Below are positions 8,601-17,670 of a stretch of 64,000 bases of DNA, one piece after another. Every line of letters begins with the position of its first letter. Within the stretch, counting starts at the first letter, position 1. Made by a program: the position numbers and the translations under genes. This DNA is from Candidatus Cloacimonadota bacterium (GTDB lineage: Bacteria; Cloacimonadota; Cloacimonadia; Cloacimonadales; Cloacimonadaceae), in the NCBI GenBank assembly GCA_020532085.1, contig JAJBAV010000002.1, forward strand, positions 1 through 64,000. Direction: 5' to 3'. Below the pieces are notes generated by a model. It was not told where the DNA came from and did not search any database. It saw only the letters and a list, made by a program, of their open reading frames with translations.

Positions 8601-10496
8601 TCAATACGCGAACACCACCCCGCTTTGGGGAAAGACCCACTCTCCGGCTTTGGTGGCCACGGTGATGGTGTTTTTGCCGGTGGAGACCCGCGGATACTTG
8701 TTTTGGCCGGCGAAGACGGGCACGCACTCGATCGGGACCAGCTCCGCCGGATGGGAAAAGCTGATCTTCACGCCGTGGGTGAGTTCGGTGATGAAAACGC
8801 TGAGTTGGTGGGAAGCCCGGGGATAGAGGGTGAGGGTGTCGATCTCGAAGCGGACCTCGGAGCCCACCAGATCACGCAGGGCGGGATGGGAGCAGCGGAT
8901 CTCCATGCAGGCGTTGCGGAAGTGGAGTTTGGTCTCCAGTTCGAGCCCGTCGATCCGCACCGAGGAGAGGGAAAAGGCTTCCGGGCTGAGCTCGAAGTTG
9001 GTGTCCATCAGCCAGCGGTATTCCACGTCGCGGCGCTTGAAATAGGTTTTCAGGGCCGCCTCGGAATTGGCACAGGCAACGGTGAAAAAGTCATTTTGCA
9101 GCGTTTTGCTGAAGCTGAGGGTGGTGGCGGCGCGCCAGAAGCGGGGGTCGCCAGAATCGGAGAAGCTGATGTGGTGGCGAAAGTCCCGCCGGTAGAGGAT
9201 CTCGCGGTCTTTGTTGAAGAAAAACACCCGCAGGATCTCGCGCGAGATCAGCTCGCCCATTTCCTCGCTGTTCACGCGCTGGCTGATGGCGGCCTGGATG
9301 ATCTGGCTGAGCTTGGAATCCGGATAGTCCGAAGAGACAAATTCCCGCCGCGAGAGGGGGGAGGAGGTCACCAGGCGTTTGCCGTCGTAGTAATGCCTTT
9401 TCGCGCGGCGTCCCACCTGGCAGAGCAGCTCATAGGCCGAGCCAGCATAAGCAGCCGCGAGGTTTTCCGCTCTCAGTTCCTCCGCGGAATTCCCCAGCAG
9501 CACCACTTCGTCGCCAATATCCACCTTGCCGGCGTCGCTGATGTCCGCGCAGATCATGTCCATGGAAACCCGGCCGATCACTGGACAGAGCGCTCCTTTT
9601 ACGGATACGGTCCCGCGGTTCGAAAGCAAAAAGTCGTAGCCGTCGGCGTAACCCACCGGGATCACGGCGTAGCGCGTGGGCCGGGCGGCTTGCCAGGCAC
9701 GGTTGTAGCCCACCGTGGCGCCGGCGGGGACCTCTTTGATCTGCGCCACCGTGGATTTGAAGGTCATCACGGGTTTCAGGGCGATCTTTTCCCTTTGGGA
9801 GGAATGGGTGTAGATGCCGTAGCTGAGGATGCCCAGACGGCAGACGGAAAGAGATTTTCCGAAACCGTTCACCACCGCCGCGCTGTTGGCCAGATGCACC
9901 CAGGGGGCGTCAACCTGGTACTTTTTCAGGGTGGCCAGAAATTCCTCTTCCTGGGCCTGGCTGAAAGCCGGGTCGCTTTCGCTGGCGGCAAAGTGGGAAA
10001 ACACGCTCTGCACCTGCAGATGGGGGAGTTGGTCCACTGCCTTCCAGAGCCGCCCGAAATCCCCGGACAAAGCCCCGCTGCGGTGCATGCCGCTGTCCAG
10101 CTTGAGGCTCACCTTGCACCTTATCTTGCGCTCAGCGCAGGCCTGGTCCAGCTCCCGGGCAAAAGCCGGATCGCTAAGGGTGGGCCAGAGCTCATGGTCC
10201 AGTATCCCCGGGATCTCGCTGGGAAGAGAGGGTGAGAGGATCAGGACGGGTTCCCTGAAGCCCTGGACGCGCAGCAGTTTTCCCTCTTCGGGATTGGCCA
10301 CTCCCAGCGCCACAGCCCCCTCCGCGAGGGCGATTCGGGCGATCTCGCGCGCGCCGTGCCCATAGGCGTCGGCCTTCACGATCTGGATGAAGCCCTGGTT
10401 CGCGCCCATCAGGGCCTTCAAAGCCCTCAGGTTGGCGCGGAAAGCCGCCAGGTCGATCTCCACCCAGCTGCGTTCGCGAACCGCCTCTTTGGCCAT
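8601..10496 (-). CDS. alr: Alanine racemase with extra C-terminal domain
   Basis: Residues 1 to about 372 are a complete PLP-dependent alanine racemase, which makes D-alanine for peptidoglycan. The PLP lysine is Lys41 in VKADAYGHGA. SLKLDSGMHRSG follows at about 130, the catalytic tyrosine is Tyr264 in VGYNRAW, and GRVSMDM lies at about 308. Typical Alr ends near residue 370, but here the frame runs on to 631 residues. The extra 250 residues contain an acidic-aromatic segment (DPRFWRAATTLSFSK, FFTVACANSEAALKTYF, RDVEYRWLMD) and a beta-rich end (GEWVFPQSGVVFAY). I do not recognise this extra domain. The gene follows phoH by 11 bases in a three-gene operon. No frameshift or internal stop separates the two parts. 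Confidence 0.93.
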   Translation of the reverse strand: MAKEAVRERSWVEIDLAAFRANLRALKALMGANQGFIQIVKADAYGHGAREIARIALAEGAVALGVANPEEGKLLRVQGFREPVLILSPSLPSEIPGILDHELWPTLSDPAFARELDQACAERKIRCKVSLKLDSGMHRSGALSGDFGRLWKAVDQLPHLQVQSVFSHFAASESDPAFSQAQEEEFLATLKKYQVDAPWVHLANSAAVVNGFGKSLSVCRLGILSYGIYTHSSQREKIALKPVMTFKSTVAQIKEVPAGATVGYNRAWQAARPTRYAVIPVGYADGYDFLLSNRGTVSVKGALCPVIGRVSMDMICADISDAGKVDIGDEVVLLGNSAEELRAENLAAAYAGSAYELLCQVGRRAKRHYYDGKRLVTSSPLSRREFVSSDYPDSKLSQIIQAAISQRVNSEEMGELISREILRVFFFNKDREILYRRDFRHHISFSDSGDPRFWRAATTLSFSKTLQNDFFTVACANSEAALKTYFKRRDVEYRWLMDTNFELSPEAFSLSSVRIDGLELETKLHFRNACMEIRCSHPALRDLVGSEVRFEIDTLTLYPRASHQLSVFITELTHGVKISFSHPAELVPIECVPVFAGQNKYPRVSTGKNTITVATKAGEWVFPQSGVVFAY

Positions 10497-10507
10497 CTCC
10501 CGCGCTC

Positions 10508-11848
10508 CTAAAAGAACTTCGCGGCCAGGTCCGCCAGCTGCGAACGCTCGCCCTTTTCCAAGGTGATGTGGCCCACGATGTCCTCGTTCTTCAGTTTTTC
10601 CACAGCCACGGAAAGCCCGTTGGAAGAGGAATCCAGGTAGGGGATGTCGATCTGGTAGGGGTCGCCGGTGAGCACCACCTTGGTGTTTTCCCCGGCGCGG
10701 GTGATGATGGTCTTCATCTCGTGCGGGGTGAGGTTTTGGGCCTCGTCGATGATGATGAATTGGTCCGGCAGGCTGCGGCCGCGGATGTAGGTGAGCGGTT
10801 CCAGCTCCAGAAAGCCGTAATCCATGAAATCTTCCAGGCTGGGCTTGCGTTTGCCTTTCATGTTCTCGCTTTTGATGTCCTCGTGCAGCGCCAGCAGGAT
10901 GTCCATGTTGTCGTAGATGGGCTGCATCCAGGGGTTGAATTTGTCGCTCTTGGTTCCGGGGAGGTAGCCGAGGGCCTGCCCCAGCGGTGAGATCGGCCGC
11001 GAGATCACCAGCCGGGTGTACTTTTGCTCTTCCACAACCTTTTGCAGCCCCGCCGCCATCGCCAGCAGGGTCTTGCCCGTGCCGGCCTTGCCCGAAAGGC
11101 TCACCAGGCGGACTGTGTCGTCCAGCAGCAGGTCCAGCGCCATTTCCTGTTCAAAATTGCGCGCCTTGATCCCGTAAACCAGTTCACCCTGATAGCTCTG
11201 CAGCTTGTAGAGGGCGTTCGCGCTCTTGTTATAGCGAAGGGTGCGAACTGTGTCCGGGGTGGATTTGCGGAAGAAGCGGATGAACTGGTTCGGACACAGC
11301 TCCCCAAAGGGATTGGCGATGTATTTCCGGCCGTTGATGGAGTCAAATTCCGCGTCCTCCAGTTCCTTGGTTTCCCAGCCGGTGTAGAGCTCTTCGAACT
11401 TGATGTTGTCCGTCTCGAAATTCTCGGCGTTGATGCCCACGCTGTCGGCTTTGATGCGCACGTTGGCGTCCTTGGAGACCAGCGTCACCAGGTCCTGGGG
11501 GTATTTTTGCTGGAAATAGAGCGCGGTGCCTATGATCAGGTTGTCGATGCGGTCCAGGAAAAAGAGCTGTGAGGCGGCGTCAGTCACATCTTTGTTCACC
11601 GAGACCTGCACCGTGCCGCCGTTGTCCATGGTCACGCCTTCCTGCAGGCTGCCCCGCGTTCTCAGGGCGTCCAGGTAGCGGCCGATCTGGCGTGCGTTGC
11701 GGCTCTTTTCGTCCACGCCTTTCTTGAATTGGTCGATCTCCTCGATCACCACGATGGGGATCACCACGTGGTTTTCTTCAAAGGAAAAGAGGGCCTGGGG
11801 GTTGTGAATGAGGACGTTGGTGTCCAGGATGAAAATTTTGTCAGCCAA
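10508..11848 (-). CDS. phoH2: PhoH2-type protein (PIN nuclease + PhoH ATPase)
   Basis: A 446-residue protein with an N-terminal PIN domain (about 1-145; acidic residues in FILDTNVLIHNP and VIEEIDQFK). The C-terminal PhoH-like ATPase (about 230-446) has Walker A SGKAGTGKT at 252-260, Walker B FIIIDEAQN, and KVVLTGDPYQID. Proteins of this architecture unwind and cleave RNA in an ATP-dependent way; the name phoH is historical. Length and domain order are standard (YlaK family). It lies between the DUF985 cupin (13 bases upstream) and alr (11 bases downstream) in one operon, with no obvious functional link. Confidence 0.93.
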   Translation of the reverse strand: MADKIFILDTNVLIHNPQALFSFEENHVVIPIVVIEEIDQFKKGVDEKSRNARQIGRYLDALRTRGSLQEGVTMDNGGTVQVSVNKDVTDAASQLFFLDRIDNLIIGTALYFQQKYPQDLVTLVSKDANVRIKADSVGINAENFETDNIKFEELYTGWETKELEDAEFDSINGRKYIANPFGELCPNQFIRFFRKSTPDTVRTLRYNKSANALYKLQSYQGELVYGIKARNFEQEMALDLLLDDTVRLVSLSGKAGTGKTLLAMAAGLQKVVEEQKYTRLVISRPISPLGQALGYLPGTKSDKFNPWMQPIYDNMDILLALHEDIKSENMKGKRKPSLEDFMDYGFLELEPLTYIRGRSLPDQFIIIDEAQNLTPHEMKTIITRAGENTKVVLTGDPYQIDIPYLDSSSNGLSVAVEKLKNEDIVGHITLEKGERSQLADLAAKFF

Positions 11849-11861
11849 GAATATTTGCTCC

Positions 11862-12374
11862 TTATTGGGGGTGGGTTTGGATGCGCTCGATCAACTCGCG
11901 CTGGGCGGGAAACTCGTCGGCCAAAGCGCCGGACTCGGCCATCTCAAAATCGGTGTAGGAAAAAGCCGGCCACAGCGTGCAGCCGCAAAAGGCGAAGCCC
12001 GCGGATTCCTCCAGCTCGGTCGCGAACCAGGTTTGGCGCGGAATGATGAACTGGGGCAGCTGGCCGGCGCTCACGTCCGCGCCCAGGATCTGCGTCTGGA
12101 GCCCTTTCTGGGCCGAAAGCAGGTAGAGCCGCAGCGGCGTGCCGTGGTAGTGGTGCCACATCTCGTCACACTGCACCCGGTGCCACCTGCAAACCATCGT
12201 GTGGGGCAAAAGATAGAGGATCGACGATCCCGCCAGCCGCTCCGGAAAGATCACCTTGCCGGTGCTGTCCCTGAGGTCGCCGCTGATCTGCGATTGCCAG
12301 TTGCGCCGGTAGAAACCGCCCTCGGGATGGGGCATCATGTTCAGTTTGTCCAGGATATCTTGGTATTTTTCCAT
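11862..12374 (-). CDS. DUF985 (cupin_5) family protein
   Basis: This 170-residue protein has the DUF985 signatures PHPEGGFYRRNWQS, SSILYLLPHTMVCRWHRVQCDEMWHHYHGTPLRLYLL and TELEESAGFAFCGCTLWPAFSYTDFEMA. Family members are small cupin-fold proteins with a conserved His/Glu cavity; no reaction is established for most of them. A TTG at 12404 is in frame, but the ATG at 12374 (MEKYQDILDKLNMMPHPEGG) fits the family start better. It is the first gene of the cupin-phoH-alr operon. Confidence 0.88.
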   Translation of the reverse strand: MEKYQDILDKLNMMPHPEGGFYRRNWQSQISGDLRDSTGKVIFPERLAGSSILYLLPHTMVCRWHRVQCDEMWHHYHGTPLRLYLLSAQKGLQTQILGADVSAGQLPQFIIPRQTWFATELEESAGFAFCGCTLWPAFSYTDFEMAESGALADEFPAQRELIERIQTHPQ

Positions 12375-12519
12375 GCTACACTCTGTTTTAAAGACTGCGG
12401 ACAAGGATTTGTCCGGCGGCGATTGGCGTCAATCTTTTTGTTTAACATCTCCCGGGTCCAGGCGCGTAAACCTCCAGTTTTCCATCCAGCCAACCTGGCA
12501 TAAGCAGAGCACGAAATTC

Positions 12520-12548
12520 TTGACAACTTCAGCCCCCGGTTAAAGTTG
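12520..12548 (+). promoter_or_regulatory. Probable promoter of the Sel1-like protein gene
   Basis: TTGACA at 12520-12525 is followed by TAAAGTTG at 12541-12548, again of the TAnnTTTG type, 17 bases before the ATG at 12566. Confidence 0.4.
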
Positions 12549-12565
12549 CCGAAATGGAGGTAACC

Positions 12566-13282
12566 ATGAAAAAACTATTTGTATTACTGGTTTTGGCGGC
12601 TCTCACGCTGGCTCTAGCGGCTGAGATGTTTCCGGAAGCCGATCTGCTTTTACCGGCCATGCGGGGTGACGCTGAGGCTCAGTTGCGTCTGGGCCGGGCT
12701 TACATCAGGTACGGGCTGGATTATCATGAGTATGTCTATGAGGACTATACCGTTTGGGACAGCTGCTCTGTATGTGTGGACACTATGGCGGTAGCTTCTT
12801 ATCCCCTGTACAGCCAGGAAGGGCAGCAGCCTGTAGAATTGCCGCCCCATGAAGAGGATCTGTGGAATGGCTCGGAATGGCTTGCTTCCGCCTCCGAGTT
12901 GGGTAATGTCTATGCCCTTAACGATTATGCCTGTTGCCTGATGATGGGTTGGGGCACCATGATCGAAGCCAGGAAAGCCTTTCGCCTGTTCAAACAGGCC
13001 GCGGAGGCCGGAGTGCCTGCCGCCCAGTATAATCTTGGCTGGTGCTACAAATACGGCCTGGGCGTCATCAAGGATCCCGTCGAGGCCTACCACTGGCTGC
13101 TTGTGGCCTCGGCCAACGGCGTCCGGCAGGCTTACGGAGAGCAGGATTATAACAACTATTGCGATGCTTCGCCACTGGTGGAGCCAAAGCTTGTGCCAGA
13201 AGTTACCACCAGGGCAAAAAGGACCCTGGATTCACTGCCAGTACTCCCGCACGATCCGGACTCGCTGCTGCTGTCTCTCTGA
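12566..13282 (+). CDS. Secreted Sel1-like repeat protein
   Basis: A 238-residue protein with a signal peptide (MKKLFVLLVLAALTLALAAE). Sel1-like repeats (short TPR relatives) are visible as MRGDAEAQLRLGRAYIRYG near the N-terminus and ARKAFRLFKQAAEAGVPAAQYNLGWCYKYGLGVIKDPVEAYHWLLVASANG in the C-terminal half. Between them is a Cys-containing insert (WDSCSVCVDTM) and WLASASELGNVYALNDYACCLMMGWG, a diverged repeat. Such proteins act as scaffolds in envelope processes. GGAGG at 12556-12560 supports the ATG at 12566 over the one at 12554. The C-terminus is hydrophilic, then LLLSL. Partner unknown. Confidence 0.85.
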   Translation: MKKLFVLLVLAALTLALAAEMFPEADLLLPAMRGDAEAQLRLGRAYIRYGLDYHEYVYEDYTVWDSCSVCVDTMAVASYPLYSQEGQQPVELPPHEEDLWNGSEWLASASELGNVYALNDYACCLMMGWGTMIEARKAFRLFKQAAEAGVPAAQYNLGWCYKYGLGVIKDPVEAYHWLLVASANGVRQAYGEQDYNNYCDASPLVEPKLVPEVTTRAKRTLDSLPVLPHDPDSLLLSL

Positions 13283-14264
13283 CCACTCCCGGTTTCCGTG
13301 TTCCAGTAGTTGTCGGCATCGGGCGAGCCTGGAGTCCAGCGAGCCTGCGGGCATGGACTCCAGGATGATTGTGAGTTTTATTTTGGACCTGATACGGATT
13401 TACGGATTGAACTGAGTTACGGTTTTATTTGCCTCCCCGCCACATTCATCCCACCGCCCGCCCTCACAGGTACGTCATCCTGCGGCAGCCCGTCATCCCT
13501 GAGCTGGTGTCATTCCTGCGCTGGGGTTGAATGACGAAGGAGCAGCGACGACAGCAACCAACCATCCGTCATCCCTGCCCCGAACTGTCATTCCGGGGAG
13601 GCGTGCGTCATCACGCGGGGCTCTGTTGGGGTTCTCGCCGGACAACTTGTTGGCCGGTGGGGTGATTCGAATCCAGGCCTGGCGGGAATAGCCAATGTGA
13701 AACGGAAGCGGGGACGATGAAGGCTGCGCCTGGATCGTCACCTTGCCAGGGCATTACCCCAACCGTCTGGATTCCGGTGCCCCCACCCTGGAATGACTAG
13801 GTTTGACCGGGTGAATGAAAGGTCTGGATTCCGGGGCCCCCACCCCGGAATGACACAGTGGCTGGCGCTTCCAGACGGAAGGCAGTGACTGCAGCCACCG
13901 TTCCCCGCCCAGGACAGACGCACACGAAAGACGGAAGGCGGTGGCTTCAGCCACCGTTCCCTTTCAGGAGCCGCGTTAGAGACGATCTCCGGCGGTTTCA
14001 ACCGCCGGTCCGGTCCTGGGCTGGATGCCTCAACCGGTGGTTAAAACCGCCGGACATCGTCAATCTCTATCCCCGGATCTGGGTCACGGTGGCTGAAGCC
14101 ACCGCCTTCCGTCTGTTGTTCTCCGGACAAATCCCATTTCCAAACTGGTGCCCGATACACCCACCCCGGAATTTCAGCTCAGGGCCGGGCGGTGCTTGAT
14201 ATTGGATTCCGGGGCCCGGGGGTTGAAACCCGCACCCTGGAATGACATTTCCGTGGCCCTTTCT
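13283..14264. repeat. 980-bp repeat-packed spacer between convergent genes
   Basis: No gene. In order: a perfect hairpin CCTGGAGTCCA / TGGACTCCAGG (13328-13338 / 13354-13364); one and a half 17-bp units (13394-13422); a TGTCATTCCGGGG long repeat (13578-13690) matching that at 8396; two GGATTCCGG...CCGGAATGAC hairpins (13766-13858); the inverted-terminus element at 13929-14114; a CCGGCGGTT/AACCGCCGG hairpin (13989-14008) and a related one at 14034-14053; and a last TCC/GGA hairpin ending by the gene (14201-14245). The 35 bases around the stop codon of the next gene are almost identical to those around 17671. Confidence 0.75.
13929..14114. mobile_element. MITE-like element, short copy (186 bp)
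   Basis: 29-bp perfect inverted termini (13929-13957 and 14086-14114, beginning AGACGGAAGGCGGTGGC) enclose two further hairpins. No coding capacity. Same termini as the copies at 17286-17534 and 22782-23031, but the interior is shorter. Mobility is inference. Confidence 0.55.
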
Positions 14265-16958
14265 TCAGGGTCCGACGGCCTTCACCCGGTAGAAGTAGCG
14301 CGGGCCGGGAGGCGTTTGGCTGAGGGTGTGCAAAGTGGTGTTGGTGTAGAAGCTGAAAGGCCCGTCCGGAGAAGGGCTCCGCTCAACGATGAACTGAGTG
14401 GCGGGGAAGGGATAGCTCCAGTCCAGCCGTACCACGTTCAGGGCGGGAACATAGCTCAGTGAGATATCCTCCACCGGCGGGATCCCGCTGCCTCCGGACC
14501 ACCAGACGCGGTTATTGGCATCATCCTCAAAGTCAGGACCGCCGAAGGTGCCGCTCCAGCCAGAGAAATAGACGTGGCCTTCCTCGCTTGCCCTGTAAAC
14601 GTTCCTGGCCGCTGTGCCATAAGCGTTGCTTCCTGGATTGGTTGGGAAAGACGCGTTGGATATGGTATAGGATCCGGGCCCGTAAAAAGAAATGAACCTG
14701 CCGCCGGGGGTGCCGTTGGTGAACACGCAATGGTCAAAGTATTCCAGGGTGGGAGAGTTCAGAAAGGCGATCCCGGTGGAGCCCAGATATTGGAAAGTGG
14801 CGTAGGAGGCAGCGAAAGTGGATGTTTCCATCACGATGAAATGATATCCGCCTGTTCCAAAAACGGTGAAAGTCACCGGCCCCGAGACCGTTCCCGGAGC
14901 CCGGAAGATCCCGTTGCGAAAGACCACGAACTGCTCGTCGGCCCCGACCTGGATGGTGGAGCTGGGCTGGCAGATGAAGGTCCCGTCATCGCCCACGTAG
15001 GTCATGCCGGTGCTGGTGAAGGTGTGTCCGGCGAGGACCAGGGTGGCGTGGGACACCACGTTGGTGCCCTGATTCAGGCTCTGGACGTCGCCGTTGACGG
15101 TCACGGTGTTTGCTGAAACGATATCCAAGCCGCCTTTGATCACGCAGGCGGAGAGGCTCACCTCCGCGTTCCGCAGCCTGGTGATCACGGCTCCGTTCCT
15201 GAGGCGAAAGGATTCCGGCGCTCCGGATCCATTTCTAGAAAGGGTTTTGGCAATCCTCAGCGTGCGAAAATTGCTGTTGGGATGGGCGGTGATGGTGGAG
15301 TTCGCGTCGCCGAGGAATTCCACCGCCCCGCCGAAGGGATTGAAAACGCCGCGATGGTCGATCCAGTCGTGGTAGCAGCGGATGGTCCCAGAGCCAAAAA
15401 AGCTAAAGTCGTAATCTGTGAGTTCCATCCTGATGTTCAGGTCGCGCACGGTGAAGATGCCAATTGGGCCGATCATGAGTTCAGCGTCCTCCGTTGAGGC
15501 CATCCACATTTCGTCCGCGCCCCCGTACAAATCCACGCTGCCCTGGACGTTCATCCGGCCGTTGATATCGAAGAACTGGCCGCTGTCCTGGTGGACCACC
15601 ACGTTGCCGGCTTCGATGTTCCAATAGCCGTGGATCCCCGGCTGGGTCAGGTCCAGGATGGTCAGTTGGCAGCCCGCCTGGGTTTTCAACGTTCCGCCAC
15701 CGGTGTAGGAGTTGATCGTGTATCCCACCACGTAGCTGAAGACGATCAGGGCGTTGCTATTGGAGTTGGTCACATTGTTCAGATTCGCGCCGCTGTTGAA
15801 GAGGATCCAGTGGTTCGCGGTGAGGGTGCCCAGAACGTTCACGTAGGCCCTGATCCTCAGGTAATCGCCGCTATGGGCGTCCGTGAGGTTGTAAAAAGTA
15901 GTTTCGCCATCCACATCCTGATAACCTAGGGCTTTGTTGAACACCACCGTTCCGGTCCCCGGGTTGAAACCGCCGGGGCCGACGGCGTTCGTCCAGTTGC
16001 CGCCCACTTTCAGGGTGAGGCCGTTGGCCCTGAAGACGCCGCTTTCCAGCCTCAGGTTTCCTTTCACTGTGAGGTCGGTGGAAAGGTACGCTTGCGCGGA
16101 AGGGCTGATGGTGAGGTGGTTCAGAAACGCGTCGGAGCCTACGCTGCTCATCGCCTGGCCTGCTCCGTCCATCACCAGGGTCCCGCTGCCGAATCTCAGG
16201 CCCCGGCCGGCTGCGGCGTTGGAATCGTTCAGGTCTCCGCGCAGGATCAGGTTGCCGGTGTAATTGCAGTCAGCCCTGCTGCCCGCGAAATTGTAAAAAG
16301 TCCCCGCGATGGTCAAGTCCGCTGTGCTGTCGCCGCTGAAAGAGAAGATCCCCGGGGCCGTTTTCATGATCTTGAGGGTGTTCAGCCGGGTGTTCGCGCT
16401 GTAGTTCACAAGTTGGGAATCTGTGTTTCCGTCAAATTGCAGATAGCCGGTGGAGAACTGAACGTTGGAGCCGGAATAGAAAAACATGTTGCCGCCGCAA
16501 TAGATCTCAGCGCTGGAATTGCTGATGTTGGCGGAGGACCCGCTGTACCAGTTGATGCTGCCCTCCACGTCCAGGTCCACCGCCGCGCTGATGCTCAGCT
16601 GGCCCTGGATGTCCGCCCAATCCGAAACATGGAGGTTGCCGCCCGTTAAAAGGGTGAGGCTGGCGCCTTCTGCGATCCACAAAGTGTGGACGGTGGGCGC
16701 CAGGTTGCTCAATTTGGGATAATTGGTGAGACCGGGGTTGATGCAGACATCGCTGTCGCTGTTGGGAACGTAGGCGGGATTCCAGTTGCCGGCGTAGTTC
16801 CAGCTGGTGGAAGCCGCGCCTGTCCAATAGTGGTTGGTCCGCTCAGTCCCGTTGGCGGCGGGCCGTTCCGCGTCAAGCGTCAGGCCTGCCTGCGCGTGGA
16901 GGGCAAGGCCTCCCAGCAGGCTGAGGCTGGCCACAACGATCAAATTTTTCAGAGACAC
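14265..16958 (-). CDS. Secreted parallel beta-helix protein, paralogue 1
   Basis: An 897-residue protein with a signal peptide (GTG start with AGGAGG; VVASLSLLGGLALHAQAG). A GNW module at about 44-80 (WTGAASTSWNYAGNWNP...P) is followed by many short Asn/Gly/Ser-rich beta strands typical of a parallel beta-helix (NISNSSAEIYCGGNMFF, NYTGNLILRGDLND, HLTISPSAQAYLSTDLTVKGNLRL). The C-terminal 85 residues form a fibronectin-III-like domain introduced by SGIPPVEDISLSY and ending RYFYRVKAVGP. No LPXTG or standard type IX tail is visible. It is the first of four tandem paralogues (others at 17671, 23322, 26810), sharing long blocks such as RLNTL, LNDxNxxxGRG and the NRVWW-PPVE linker. Likely exported adhesin or carbohydrate-binding surface protein; role unproved. 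Confidence 0.85.
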   Translation of the reverse strand: MSLKNLIVVASLSLLGGLALHAQAGLTLDAERPAANGTERTNHYWTGAASTSWNYAGNWNPAYVPNSDSDVCINPGLTNYPKLSNLAPTVHTLWIAEGASLTLLTGGNLHVSDWADIQGQLSISAAVDLDVEGSINWYSGSSANISNSSAEIYCGGNMFFYSGSNVQFSTGYLQFDGNTDSQLVNYSANTRLNTLKIMKTAPGIFSFSGDSTADLTIAGTFYNFAGSRADCNYTGNLILRGDLNDSNAAAGRGLRFGSGTLVMDGAGQAMSSVGSDAFLNHLTISPSAQAYLSTDLTVKGNLRLESGVFRANGLTLKVGGNWTNAVGPGGFNPGTGTVVFNKALGYQDVDGETTFYNLTDAHSGDYLRIRAYVNVLGTLTANHWILFNSGANLNNVTNSNSNALIVFSYVVGYTINSYTGGGTLKTQAGCQLTILDLTQPGIHGYWNIEAGNVVVHQDSGQFFDINGRMNVQGSVDLYGGADEMWMASTEDAELMIGPIGIFTVRDLNIRMELTDYDFSFFGSGTIRCYHDWIDHRGVFNPFGGAVEFLGDANSTITAHPNSNFRTLRIAKTLSRNGSGAPESFRLRNGAVITRLRNAEVSLSACVIKGGLDIVSANTVTVNGDVQSLNQGTNVVSHATLVLAGHTFTSTGMTYVGDDGTFICQPSSTIQVGADEQFVVFRNGIFRAPGTVSGPVTFTVFGTGGYHFIVMETSTFAASYATFQYLGSTGIAFLNSPTLEYFDHCVFTNGTPGGRFISFYGPGSYTISNASFPTNPGSNAYGTAARNVYRASEEGHVYFSGWSGTFGGPDFEDDANNRVWWSGGSGIPPVEDISLSYVPALNVVRLDWSYPFPATQFIVERSPSPDGPFSFYTNTTLHTLSQTPPGPRYFYRVKAVGP

Positions 16959-17060
16959 GTTTTCCTCCTGTGTGTCTTTTCGGCGCGCGCCTGCCCCATC
17001 CCCTGAACGTTCTCAGCCGGCGGAAGCAAGGCATTGTCTAACTGATAAGGTCCTGTTTTG

Positions 17061-17091
17061 GATATATTTTTTGGATAGGGAAACATGTCAA
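17061..17091 (-). promoter_or_regulatory. Possible promoter of beta-helix paralogue 1
   Basis: Minus-strand TTGACA (17091-17086), 19-base spacer, TATATC (17066-17061), about 100 bases before the GTG start. Confidence 0.35.
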
Positions 17092-17104
17092 CCGGTTTTT
17101 TCTT

Positions 17105-17670
17105 TCTTTATTCTTGAAAATATCTGCCACACTAAGATCCTGAAAGGAAAACCACCCCCGCCCCGGGGGCTTGGGATCCATTTCCTGTCTCTGGATCCCA
17201 GACCAATGTCGCTCTGCGGGCTCGGTGAAGTCCCGCATGACGGGGGGGGGGGCCACCCCGGAATGACACAGTGGCTGGCGCTTCAAGACGGAAGGCGGTG
17301 GCTTCAGCCACCGTTCCCCGTCCGGGACAGACCACCAATAAAGAGGATGTCCGGTGCTTTCAAGCACCGGCCCAAACACCCCGGAAATCCGCCTCCCCGG
17401 CCTCCGGAGGGATCGTTTACGGCCTTTTGGCCGGCTATTTGCGGATGGCGTCAGCCGGCGGTTGAAACCGCCGGAGATCGTCTCTAACACTGCTCCCGAA
17501 AGGGCACGGTGGCTGAAGCCACCGCCTTCCGTCTGTTGTTCTTCGGACAGCTCCCATTTCCAAAATGGTGCCCGATACCCCCACCCCGTAATTTCAGCTC
17601 AGGGCCGGGCGGTGATGGTTATTGGATTCCGGGGCTCCCATCCCGGAATGCCATTTCCGTGGCCCTTTCT
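17105..17670. repeat. Repeat spacer downstream of paralogue 2
   Basis: No gene. After a T-rich stretch it holds a CCCCGCCCCGGGG-type end, a GGAATGACAC hairpin end (about 17245-17272), the 249-bp inverted-terminus element (17286-17534), and a TCC/GGA hairpin at about 17620-17652 next to the stop codon. The block 17265-17590 is nearly identical to 22753-23085. Confidence 0.75.
17286..17534. mobile_element. MITE-like element with 29-bp inverted termini (249 bp)
   Basis: The termini 17286-17314 and 17506-17534 are exact reverse complements. Inside are perfect hairpins CCGGTGCTTTCAAGCACCGG (17351-17370), CCTCCGGAGG (17401-17410), GGCCTTTTGGCC (17421-17432) and CCGGCGGTTGAAACCGCCGG (17455-17474). 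There is no open frame for a transposase. Each terminus is itself a hairpin (GGTGGCTTCAGCCACC). A second, nearly identical copy is at 22782-23031. Homology continues some tens of bases past both ends, so the true unit may be larger. Confidence 0.6.

Noticed and set aside
14265-16958. Autotransporter (type V) assignment of the beta-helix paralogues
   Set aside because: There is no C-terminal membrane barrel; the proteins end in a soluble fibronectin-like domain.
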